From Erodium maritimum (lineage: Eukaryota > Streptophyta > Magnoliopsida > Geraniales > Geraniaceae), in contig OY997588.1 in assembly GCA_963921825.1 (NCBI GenBank), forward strand, positions 82,837,043 to 82,901,042: 64,000 nt of DNA, in the 5' to 3' direction. Numbering within the stretch: the first letter of the stretch is position 1; the number at the start of each line of letters is the position of its first letter. A program made the translations under genes and the position numbers. This document shows, piece after piece, positions 41,635 to 51,792 of this stretch. The notes under the pieces were generated by a model, which did not search any database, was not told the DNA's origin, and worked only from the letters and a program-made list of their open reading frames with translations.

Positions 41635-43493
41635 CGTGTAAATCGGGTTGTAACGACGAGAGATCAACACTAATGTTAAGTTAGAAAGAGGACGTGTTAA
41701 GGAATTGAAACTAAGTGTTGGTTGTAAATCTTGAGGTTGCCTTGAAGCATAAGTGGTAGTCTATGTGACTTGAGTCTGATCTTGCTGTGAAAGTGAATTT
41801 GTGTGTATTCCGCTGTTTGTATATATGATATGTGTAACGCACTAGTATGCGAACTTTTCTGTTGTGTGCTATTGTATGTTTATACTACCGTGGGCGTTAC
41901 CCGTGTGGAGGTTACTTGCGTCGTGGCACCTCGAGGTAGGGGAGGTAAATCGTTAGGGGCAGAAGTGCCCGGGTTATTCCCACTGGGGAGATTAGGAGGA
42001 GCAACAACAGCAAGTCCCGGCCTGTAACGGGACGGAGTATCAGAGATGAGGTACGAGGCCAGAGTTACGGTGTGGACCAGTTGCACAAAGCTTTGGTGGC
42101 CGTCGAGGCGAATGGATGCAATAAGTTTGAGAGAGGGCCCCGAGCCCGGAGTTGGGATCGAGTTCTCACCTTGATGAATCAGGTATAGTTTGAGATGGAG
42201 GATACAACGACAACAGTGGAACGAGGTCGCAGAGAGACCGTGAGAGTCCGTAAGACTCGGCAGCGACTGAGCAGTATCGTGGGACAGTACGAGACTCGAG
42301 AAACGAGAGGGAGGAGAACCGCAGGATTCTCCCAGCCGCAGACTACCGTCTAACGGTGAAGCAGACATGATCAGGAACATCGGTAGGTACCGTCGCGTTA
42401 GAACGGGAGCCAATGTGTTCACACGGTCGACAACCGGGACATTGGAGACGAGTGTCCGAGCGGCGGAGGGCCGTAACAACACTAGTAAACCGTCAGCCTG
42501 GTTAGGAGCCGTGTGACATTGAGATCAGCGTGGCGCAGCGGAAGCGTGGTGGGCTCATAACCCACAAGCATCGCATCTTTTGGTTTTCTTTATACATAAG
42601 GAGACGTGGGGGTCTAAGAGTAGCATCTTGATGCGGTTCTGGCGTCTTGACACCCCGATTAATGTACGTGTGGTTTGACGAGTGTGTGCAGTGTATGATA
42701 GAAGTAGGAGTGCCTCACGAGGTATCCGGAAACAAATCGCCGAGTACGACTACCACAACGCTTTCAGGCCAGTAACATTATGGCACCGCACGAAGCGTTG
42801 GATGGTAGGTCGGGCATTTGCCCAAGCAGGGCACGCTTGAGGTTTAATAGTAACCAGTGTGGTCCCGAGTTGCTCGAGAAGCGAGTGAAGGGTCGCGTGA
42901 TCATGAACGATTAATAACCGCACAGAGTTGACACGGGGGCGCGAGGATGAGGTACACATGAGGTATCCAAGCCGTTCGGAGCCTGAGGGACTAGTCCGTG
43001 TAGTGTCTTCAGTTTCGTGGTACTGTAGGTGAATCGACCTGTAAACTGGTTGAGTTTGCGTGTTGTTTACTTGTGTTACCGTGGGTAGTTGGTCAGGGCG
43101 TGACTACGTTTGGAGTTCGATGACGATTGTCCGAGTAACGGGACGTGGACTCCTTTTGCTTGTTGTGCACGTGATACTGGTTTAAGTGAAGAGAGTGTTG
43201 AGGAGAAGTTTCGGTGTGTTGGATCCGTTTTAAGTGCGATGTGAGTTTTGTTCTGGTACGATACCTATCCCGACGGACGGTTCCGGTATAGGATATCTCG
43301 ATCAAGTTGCGTGTGGCGGTGTGACGTCTCTACCGACGGAGGTTTACGGTATCGACTAACTGGTTTAAGTGCTTTACGTGTGCTCGAGGGAGGATTGAAC
43401 TGGGAGTTTTAATCGGACGTTCCCTGAGACTAGGTTTAAGTATAGCGCGTCTGTTTGAATTTCGAGGACGAAATTCTTTTAAGGGGGGTAGAT
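41635..43493 (+). mobile_element. decayed internal region of a second gypsy element
   Basis: Directly upstream of the LTR at 43494 stands the classical gypsy 3' signature ATTTCGAGGACGAAATTCTT followed by purine tract AAGGGGGGTAGAT. Near 42735-42960 traces of integrase are visible across frames: EYDYHNAF, then NIMAPHEALDGR (family MAPFEALYGR). About 41925 a VAPRGRGG-type Gag-like start can be read. Everything between is internally deleted and stop-ridden. The 5' LTR is absent and the left end abuts lectin copy A. Confidence 0.72.
42524..42567 (+). tRNA. 5' part of an initiator tRNA-Met (CAT), truncated
   Basis: ATCAGCGTGGCGCAGCGGAA followed by GCGTGGTGGGCTCATAACCCAC reproduces the acceptor 5' strand, D arm (with A box TGGCGCAGCGG) and complete anticodon arm with CAT of plant initiator tRNA-Met, with two mismatches as I recall the sequence. 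From 42568 the T arm and 3' acceptor strand are missing (AGCATCGCATCTTTTGG instead), so no B box. Not a functional tRNA gene. It lies inside the gypsy internal region. Confidence 0.8.
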
Positions 43494-46277
43494 TGTGAAG
43501 ACCGCTCCGGCTTTAAACGGTTTAAGTTTTAAGTTTTTGTTCGATCGGAACGTCGAGGGTGAATTTTGGGTTTGATCTCTTTTTGAATCATTTTTAATTA
43601 ATTAAACAAAAAGTTTTTTAAAAAAAAAAAAGAGGTTGGGCCGGTCAGACCCGACCAGACCCGTAGGCCCAGTCGGGCCAGGCCGACCCGGTTTCCCCTC
43701 GTGTGAGCCTTGAGGCCCGTCCCATGTGTGAGGCCCAAATCGTCTCTGGCCCGAGGATAAGCCCCCCCTCTCTTAGGGTTTACTTCACACTCTCTGCTTC
43801 GTCTTCTTCGATTCCCTCTCAACCGAACCCTCGCCAAACCCTCGCCGATCCTCTTCCTCCCCTCTGAAACTCGACACCCTCTCTCCCTCCCTTCGATTCC
43901 GACCTCTAGCCCCACTCACCGGTCCTCTCCCTCTCCCCTCCGTCTCTCCACCTTCTTCGGTTCTCTCTCCCGAGTTCGCGCCGACCTCCTCAACGTTCAG
44001 CTCTCGACCGCCGTCGCTCCCTCGCGCGTCTTCTTCTACCTCTTCCCCGTCGCGTGTTCGTCACCCGAGCGTCGCCAAACCTCTCGCCGGCACGCTCATC
44101 AGATCTGGGACGGAACTTTCGAACTCGTCCGGATCTGAGACGAGTGAGGAACCGTCGTGCTCAGCCCTTCCTACCGTCGTCCTCGGTTTACTTTCGGTGA
44201 GATTCTCACCCTTGGAACTCCGGCCGGCAACGGCATCGCCGATGGTCGGACGGAGTCCAAACCAAGTTCCTTCTCCTCTTATTTCCTTTTTTTTTCCCCC
44301 GAGCTGCTCTTGGATCTGGTTTGTTGAGTCCGAAATCAAAAGAAATCAATTGAAAAAAAAAAGAAAAAAAAGGGGGAAAAGAAACCAGATTCGAGATAAA
44401 AACAGAAAAAGGAAAATAATATCAAGCTAGTACTTTTTTAATTAAAAGGTTTGTTTTTGAAACGTTTTGGACTGGGATCGATTTTGTTGAACGGAGGACT
44501 GTAAACAAAACGGTAAATCAGACTAGAACGGGACAAAAACGGAACGTGAATCGGACCCCCGGAACCGTGCCAAAACATGTACCTCGGGAATCTATGCATC
44601 GGGATCCGTGCCTCGGAAAACGTGCACCGGGTTCTGAGTTCAGTGCGCTGGTGCCCGAACCCGATTCGTCGTAATCCCGCTTTTAGCCCGCTCGAGTCTA
44701 AAAGACAACTTTTGAACTTAAATCGAAACCGTCGTAGCCTTTTTAATTAAATTGCAAAACCTGTTTTAATTGTGGCTTTCGTTTTAAATTAGAGTTCCGG
44801 CTTCGATCGAAGAGGAGACCGGAGTTAAACCCAGACGCGGACTTCGCCTTAGAAGACGGTGTTGGCCCGGTCGTCAGCAGCTAGGAGACGCTGCTATGGT
44901 ATCGTCTTGAGGTAGGGAAGTAGCGGATACCGGTTTAATTGCGGAAAGTTACTAGTATGCATGCTAGGATTAATAAAACTGGAAAGACGTTTATATCAGA
45001 TAATAACCGGACGAGTCGTTAACATGTAGGATGCGAACAACTAGAGTAGTCGATTGAACTGTGAACCTTTACGTTTCTGTCTTGGGAATTGTTGTGCTGG
45101 TAGATCGGCCTTGTCGAGCCGTAGGTTGTGTGTTGTTTTGGAATTGCCTGTTATTGGTTGAGATGCTTGCCGTGTGAGTCGGTGTCGTTAGGGTTAATAG
45201 ACAAGATTAGTATATCCGTTGAGCATGTTGTTGTTATGTATGGGCGAGTGTGCCGTGGTTGTGTTGATCTGAACCCTTGGTTGTGTGATGGTCGGGTGAG
45301 TGATAGACCGACGTGACTGGTTGTGGTAAGATTGTTGGGTTCGGTAAGCCGTGTTTAATTATGACACTTGTAATATTTATCTTGTTGTGTGTTCCGAGAA
45401 AAGACGTAACTAGAGTGATACTTGCACCGTGGGATAGTTCCGGGGTAGTGTGTCGCGAGGCCAAGGATGGCATGTTTGATACCCGAGTCTCTGTGACGGG
45501 AAGATTATGGCCCTGAGTCTACGTGACAGGAAGACGTCCGACTGAGGGATTGTCGGTCTAGGACGTTACCCCGAGTCTACGTGACGGGTAGGTGTCGAGA
45601 CCGAGGTTTCGTGTTACGGTACGACATAAATGGCTGGGTGCATTCAGTGGTGTTGGGAACTACCGTTCGGGTTATGGGTTTGTTCTGCTGAGTGTTCCGG
45701 TACGATATGAGGGTGTCGGGCTGTGGACAGCCGACCGAGTAGGGGACTGCAGTACGGGACGTGTTATGCTTTTACAGTTTACTTTATGTTTGATGTCGTT
45801 TTATTTGGTGTGCTGGTTGTTGACTGTGCTGTTTGTCGTTTTTGGTTGTGAGCGCGGGTTGGTCTTGGGTAGAGGATTGTGGTTACGAGTTCCGTTGGAA
45901 ATTAGTTGTGTGTTGTACTAGTATGCCCTAATTGGACGGTTACCCGTGGTGGTGAGTGCTTGCTTATAACCTTAACTACTTTTCCTACTGAGCGAAAGCT
46001 CACCCCTTACCTTGTTGTTTTTCAGGTTCTAAGCGGGAAGTGTACTAGCCGGATGCTCGACGCTTGGGAGCTACGAGGGTCCTAGGCTAGATAGTCAAGA
46101 GACGTACCGTTTTATTTCAACTGTTTTACCGTTGGTTTTTACCGAGCTGTGACTCGTGTGGTGTTTAAAGTTTTTAAAATTATGAGATTAAGACTTATTG
46201 GCTTTATTTTCGTTTAAAATTATTATTGTTTTAGTTCACGTCTTGAGTCCGGTCCAAACCGGATTTGGGGTATGACA
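43494..46277 (+). mobile_element. 2.8-kb gypsy 3' LTR
   Basis: TGTGAAGACCGCTCCGGC (43494) directly follows the purine tract, and GGATTTGGGGTATGACA (46277) ends it, joining lectin copy B. The 3' part shares CTACTGAGCGAAAGCTCACC and CCGGATGCTCGACGCTTGGG with the inverted solo LTR at 27559. A GC-rich 'cttagggttt' leader-like segment with CT-rich repeats (43775-44050) probably marks transcript start and R region. No complete partner LTR exists in the window. Confidence 0.85.
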
Positions 46278-47264
46278 ATGAGGGTTGGAACTGTAACCCT
46301 GATGTCGGAGGCACGAATATCGGAATCTGTCAGTTTCACGCTGAGTGATGTGGCACGATTGACGACTTCAAGGTGGGACATGGTAGTAATTGTAGCGTCT
46401 GCGGCGCTAAGAGCGATAATTTCGCCGTCGGGGGTGAAGGTATCGATGCTTTTGCAGTAATCGTTGTTCCCCAAACTCTTGAAAGCGAAGGCATTTTCTT
46501 TTCCTCCGATCGGACTAGGAGAAACCAAGGTGTTTCGGTTGGTGACGTCGTTGTCTTTTGTGTCAGCTAGGACGTAGCTGGAAGTAGTCCGGGTCCAGAA
46601 CTTGTCGTAGTAGTCGGACCTGACGGAGATGTTGCCGGCTCCAGAAGTGAAGACCTGATGTCCCACGGTCGGGTCAACAAGATCGTCAGCTACGAACTGC
46701 AGATAGTTGGTTCCGGTCACCGGACGAGCACAAAGGTATTTACCTTCCATACCACCCTTAAAAGCGACATTCTGGGGGAAAATCACGAGCGAGCTCCAAT
46801 CAATGATTGTGCACACATCATGCGAATCTTGATTGGGAGACTCCGAGGAAATATACATGCATGCATCCGTGTGTGTGTCAGGATTGTTCACGAGGGCCAC
46901 ATATTTCTTAACATTCACGTGCATGAACCGTACAACTTTGGGGTTGCCGCCCACAAACGTTGGTTCGAACAAAGTGCAGGCCAACTTGGTTTGGTCCTCC
47001 TCCGGTTCGTCGGCAGCGGCTAGAACCCTCGATTGAAGGGACCAAGTACTTGTTGTTGTAGCAGCTCCTGAGGTGGACGAGGGCCTGGTCGGTTTCGGAC
47101 ACTTGGACTTGAAACTTTGGGTAGGGACTCACCACATCGTCTCCTGAAAATTGGAGAAAGCCGTGCAAATCTCCTTCCTCATGCACGAATTGCAAGTACA
47201 ATTGCAAGTACTTGTTGTTGTACTTAGATTGGAGAACCACGTATTCGGGTAATGTTGAAGCCAT
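46278..47264 (-). pseudogene. amaranthin-type lectin, copy B (aerolysin part lost to an LTR)
   Basis: The ATG at 47264 (MASTLPEYVVL) is preferred over the upstream TTG and sits 70 bp below a TATA box. First agglutinin repeat: QSKYNNKYLQL, GFLQFSGDDVVSPYPKFQVQ, LVHLRSCYNNKYLV. A frame change near 47037-47044 matches that of copy A. Second repeat: ACTLFEPTFVGG ... VDPTVGHQVF, DYYDKFWTRT. The sequence ends at the start of the aerolysin-like domain (VTVPTLIV), where the gypsy LTR begins at 46277. From 46278 to 47095 it is nearly identical to 40814-41634 of copy A. Lectin function inferred from family; this copy is not expected to give a full product. Confidence 0.86.
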
Positions 47265-47332
47265 TCTTGATCCGCTCAACTATTTTTCTTCTTCTGTTTG
47301 CTTTGTGCTTTCCTTAGCTCCAATTGTTGAGG

Positions 47333-47340
47333 TATATATA
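47333..47340 (-). promoter_or_regulatory. TATA box of lectin copy B
   Basis: TATATATA in CCCTATATATACCTC (minus strand), about 70 bp above the ATG at 47264, with an A/C-rich leader between. Confidence 0.72.
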
Positions 47341-47440
47341 GGGACTAAATACTACTATTTTAAGTTTATTTGGTACCACGTTCATGTTATGTTTATGTGA
47401 GTTTTTCTTTTTATCAGAATACCCGTCATGCCCCGAATAT

Positions 47441-47812
47441 ACCTTAGATGTATGCTTTATTTTTAATTAGTTTATCCCGTAAAACGACACAAAAGGATTG
47501 CAAGGAAGTCACGTTTCCTTTGAAAAACTTGAGCCCCAAGTTACCCTTACTGGTTTTGAATTTTGGCAGTTTATTACCCTTTAGTTTCCTGTATGTAATT
47601 CCGGCTCCTTGTGTACTTGCTTTCACTGGTCTAGACTTGTGTCACATGAGTCTTTTGGTGACCTTAAGTTTTATTTTGTGGTTTTTTTTTAAGTTTCGTT
47701 TAGTTGTTGGCTCTTATCAGATAACTGCGCCTATCTTTGAGCTTTTGGAATTCTTAGAGCAATCCGTTGTAACTCCTCCTTTTACCTCAAAGGAAGTTTC
47801 ATTTTAAATATA
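47441..47812 (+). mobile_element. LINE 3' tail fragment
   Basis: T/G-rich plus-strand DNA ending GTTGTAACTCCTCCTTTTACCTCAAAGGAAG (47766-47796), then TTTCATTTTAAAT, matching the LINE tail at 11757-11821. Only 3'-UTR-like sequence is present. The ORF1-only LINE B starts immediately to its right and may have inserted in this tail. Confidence 0.6.
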
Positions 47813-47819
47813 TGCTTTG

Positions 47820-50540
47820 TTTTTTTGATAAGCGATTTGAAATTTTCATTATACTTGAGAAAGGTACAATGAAACAGAACCAGAACCAAGGTGGTTTGTT
47901 CTGAAAAACGAAACAGTAAAAACACAAAATAAAACACCACAATTGCCTGAAACATCACACAGGCAAACCAAAACAAACTAAGTAACAGATCAGCACCAGC
48001 AACCAGAGAGAAAATTCTGCCAGTCTACGAGTTGTTCCACAGCTTCAAAACTTCCCTCAGACAATACATTTAAACCACAGTCGGGAGTTCTCAGGTATAC
48101 TTCCCACTTTCCAAAACAGAACAGTTTAACCAAGGGAAAGGATAAAGTCTAGCAAGCGAATAACACACAGACTGCCAATCACCCATAAAACCATAGCAGC
48201 GAATAAGTGAGGGAGAAAAAGACACCTTGGTTTCTTGAAAGAAGGCAGATTCAGGTCGCGCACACCTGATAACACCACTGAAACACCGCCTCTTATGAGC
48301 GAAGTTTGTTCCTCTCACAAACCATGTGAGGAACTTCAGCCTTCTAAGTTAAAGACAAATAATGAGGATTGGATCTCAAGGCATCCAAATCCTCGTCATC
48401 ACAAACATCCTCATAAGTATCTTCTTCGTCATCTTCCAACTCAAGGTGTTCATTAACTTCTAAATCCAAGTTGTCAAATTGATCAATAGCAAGAATATTA
48501 GATTTTAAAGCTTTGATACCTACTTGCTTCACGTAGTCCCACTCTCCTTGACGTAGCTTTCTTTCTCGGCTACTGGGGCTTGGTTGCAAGAGAACTGGGA
48601 TTTGATATACTGAACCAGATTTTACAACCTGAGAATTCTTTTTCAGATTCGAAACAGTATTGACTTGAGCTGCACGCAAATAAGAATTGGGGTGAGCCGA
48701 AACTGGCTTAGCAATGCTCACGAGCCCCTCATGTGCTGAATTAGTCAATTTTAAATGCCAGTTGCTGCTATCTGATCTAATCGAGATGAAGAAGAGTTCG
48801 AAACTGAAACTTTTGATTTGGATATATGCTCTGAGTCTTCATGAAGAAACGGCTCTAACTACTCATCAATGTTGGCCCAATCTTTATCCGTAGACGGCTC
48901 CGGCGAGGATATGATCGGGAAGAAAAATTCCGGGACGTCCACTAACTGTGCAGCAGAGATATGAATAGGAAAAATGGAAGCACCCAATTTTAAATTGCAG
49001 CTCATCGTGGTCACAATGGAGTTTCTATGAACCAAAACGAACGCTTTGTCAAATGAAGTAGATTCTGGATTACTATCACATAAGTGATGAAGAACCGTTC
49101 CAATTTTCTTCCCAACAGATAGTACTGTTTCATCTGAACGCCCATAGAATGGGATACCCTCTACACTCAACCATTGAAAAAAACCTCCAAGGGTAACTAG
49201 TATGCCAGAATTGCTCACAAGACTGAACCAAGGCTTAATTCGAGCCCAATTGTCCTTTTCAAGTTCATCTCTGAGAGTTGGATTTAAATTTGTAAGCAGA
49301 AACAACCGGTGACCAAACGACCTCAAAAGTAAATCTGACAGACCCATAGAATTCAACATGGATTGATACTTAGAAACACTCCAATTGTTGTGTGCCAAAA
49401 CCATAACGCATGCTAAAGCCATCTCTCTAGAGCCAAAATCTGATGAACCAATGGCCTCAAAACTCGACTCTGCCTGATATAAATTCACCTTAGGAACCCA
49501 TCTCTGTTCAACTTTTGCAGGGCGAGAATGAATCTTTGATTTTCGATTTGCTGGTCTTGCCCAGTCCACCAGCAATTTGTACCCATCCTAAAGCGTTCCA
49601 TGAAAGGAGTTGATAGCCTCCAAAGCTTTCCCTGAGAACAATCTCACGAACCCAAAAATCTTTCCTGAGCGATTCGATCTCTTACAAATAAAACAAGTTT
49701 TAGCTTCTTCTAAACCCAACAGAGATCTTAACCAAGACTCATTCCTCCCCGGGGGAATGTTACAGATAAACAATTTCTTCAGAGGACGTAAGGATTGAGA
49801 ATCAGATTGAATGTAGGATTTGGTCAAGACAACATCATCCTCCGGGACAGTCAAGGGCGCAACCAAATTTGTACCTTCGATTCGATGGACCATCGAGGAA
49901 ACCCTACCTGACGAAGGCCATCTTTCCGATGAAACCTGCTCAATTTCACAACCTTTATCCATACCTGCTGAGTGAGAGCTCCCGCTGGGTACCACAATCG
50001 CAGAACGAGGCCTCAATTTACCTCTTTTCACCGGCCCTGAGCTAACTTCCACTGCCAGCGCCTTCCCTTTAATCTCATCTCTAAGCATAACTTTCCTTTC
50101 CTCAGTTCTATGAATCCACAGAAGAGATTCTTTTAGAATCATACAAAAAAGGGGGGAACAAGTTAGGAATCGCCGGCGAAAACCACTGCGGTGAGAAAGC
50201 ACCAGCCAACGTTTCTCCACTCGCTACTACCGGCGAGCTCGAAGAGGACGGCACCGACAACTACCGACGATTGTGTGGCCGGCGAGAGCGCTCCTGGTCC
50301 TTGCGAGAAACTGACCTCCTCCAATGCTGGATTTAATCTCCGAGAGAAACAAAAACGTGACGGCGGCGATCCTCACCGAACGGGAGAACAGGGAACGAGA
50401 GAATAGATAGATGACGATCTCCACCGTTACAGTAGAACTCCTCCGAGAACGGGACGTCGCCACAGTCCACGGCGGCTGCGCGGTTTAGGAGAAAGAAACC
50501 TAAATCGCCGCGCGTGGGAGCGTTCTCTTGATGTTTATTT
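47820..50540 (-). mobile_element. LINE B: ORF1-only element
   Basis: The minus strand has a GC-rich 5' UTR (50540-50221), ORF1 pieces from 50220 to 48344, a 520-bp 3' UTR and a poly(A) at 47826-47820 preceded by CGCTTATC. There is no endonuclease, RT or zf-RVT anywhere between ORF1 and the tail. ORF1 is homologous to that of LINE A: shared RRM and the tail motif GEWDYVKQVGIKAL (LINE A GTWDYCKAIGLKAF). A target duplication was not found, so ends are approximate. Confidence 0.75.
48344..50220 (-). pseudogene. LINE B ORF1 (RRM protein), three pieces
   Basis: 50220-49588: basic N-terminus, then RRM with KKLFICNIPPGRNESWLRSL (RNP2) and GKIFGFVRLFSGKALEAIN (RNP1). 49575-48859: conserved central block with GGFFQWLSVEGIPFYGRSDE, which parallels CFHWISIKGLPIQWWNEE of LINE A. 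48748-48344: tail with GEWDYVKQVGIKAL and an Asp/Glu-rich end. Frame breaks lie near 49580 and 48750-48860. It would bind RNA in the LINE RNP; no catalytic domain follows. Confidence 0.82.
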
Positions 50541-50760
50541 TCAAAAAGAAAGGGATGACGTGCACTACATAGGGACACTTCGGGAGTAGAACATTAATTA
50601 ACACCATGTTTCTCGTCTTCTTATCTTGGTTAGGCACCTACTTTGGTTCTACTACCTTTACTTTAATTAGTCGACTAATGTTTACCATGTGATCAATTGA
50701 TAATTGGACTATTACTTAATCTTTGAAAACGACTATATTCGCTTAGTTTTCCTAGGCTCA

Positions 50761-50849
<89 letters not shown>

Positions 50850-51051
50850 GCTTAGTTTTCCTAGGCTCAAACAAATATATATATATATATATATTTACAG
50901 CAGGATAAACTTGAACTAATCCACTTAGTTTAAGAATAAGCACATCAAGATTCTTCTTCAATGTCATCAACTAAATTTACCCTTCCACATCAAGCTCATC
51001 TAAAGATTATATGCAGGTCCAACTCTAAAAATAATACGAGCCTCTAATATA
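50541..51051. other. spacer with microsatellites
   Basis: No coding signal. It contains the TA repeats listed separately. Confidence 0.5.
50740..50896. repeat. (TA)n microsatellites with a duplicated flank
   Basis: CGCTTAGTTTTCCTAGGCTC-AAACAAATATAT occurs at 50740-50770 and again at about 50849-50879, each followed by a TA run (about 80 bp and 18 bp). The whole flank-plus-repeat unit was duplicated in tandem. Confidence 0.92.
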
Positions 51052-51181
51052 GTTTTTGTTTTTTGAAAATAAGGGATAGATTTTTTTATTAAACTTCAGT
51101 TTGTAAGTTACAAGCAAGTGCATCAGGGAGCATGTCCCCTGAGCACTAAAGAACAGACACAGACCGAGTATCTCTGACAAG

Positions 51182-51640
51182 TCAATGAGGAGCTTTGTTC
51201 GCAGTTATTTTCACAAATGTGAGAGTTAGTCTCTCATTTTGAAGGATATGACGAATATCCTGAATGATAGTACTTACTGGAGATAGCGGGATAGGGACAA
51301 AGAGGATCATATTCACCAAAATCTGAGCATCAGACCGGGCTTCTATAGGACTAGTACCCAAAGATGTTACATTTCGAACGACCGAAACTATAGCATATGC
51401 GTCAATCATAATAGGTGACCACTCATCTTGAAGGACACCGTTTGCCACTAATAGAGGTGCTCTTGTTTTAGATCGAGCGATTACCGCCCATCCTGCCTGG
51501 CCAGACTCTTGGAAAATTGCCCCATTAACATTTACCGCGATTGTTCCAGTCACAGGGGGCTGCCATCGGTTTGGTAGACGAGCCCCATGCACCTGAGAAG
51601 GGCCCATGGTAGCAATGGCCTCTTTCCAGGCCGATAACAA
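51182..51640 (-). pseudogene. LINE E RNase H domain
   Basis: A 152-codon frame with WQPPVTGTIAVNVNGAIFQE and GQAGWAVIARSKTRAPLLVA, the start of the plant LINE RNase H (RVT_3), where the family has K-x-N-x-D-G; here the Asp is Asn (NVNGAI). Later EARSDAQILVNMI holds the third conserved Asp. The changed first residue suggests inactivity. RNase H in plant L1 elements probably removes RNA from the hybrid. Confidence 0.82.
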
Positions 51641-51792
51641 TATAGAGACGACATCAAATATGACTCAAATCACGGCAGGGGTAGTATTCTCCCAAACCTT
51701 CGCCTTCCTGGCCTTCCAAATACCCCATAAAACACTCAGGATCTCCGCCTTCCTTGTAGCTGTCTGACCTTGTGCAACATGAGGCCACTAGT

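Noticed and set aside
41880-42482. 200-codon minus-strand frame inside the gypsy remnant
   Set aside because: No recognised domain; it lies antisense to gypsy internal sequence and has no homologous frame in other copies here.
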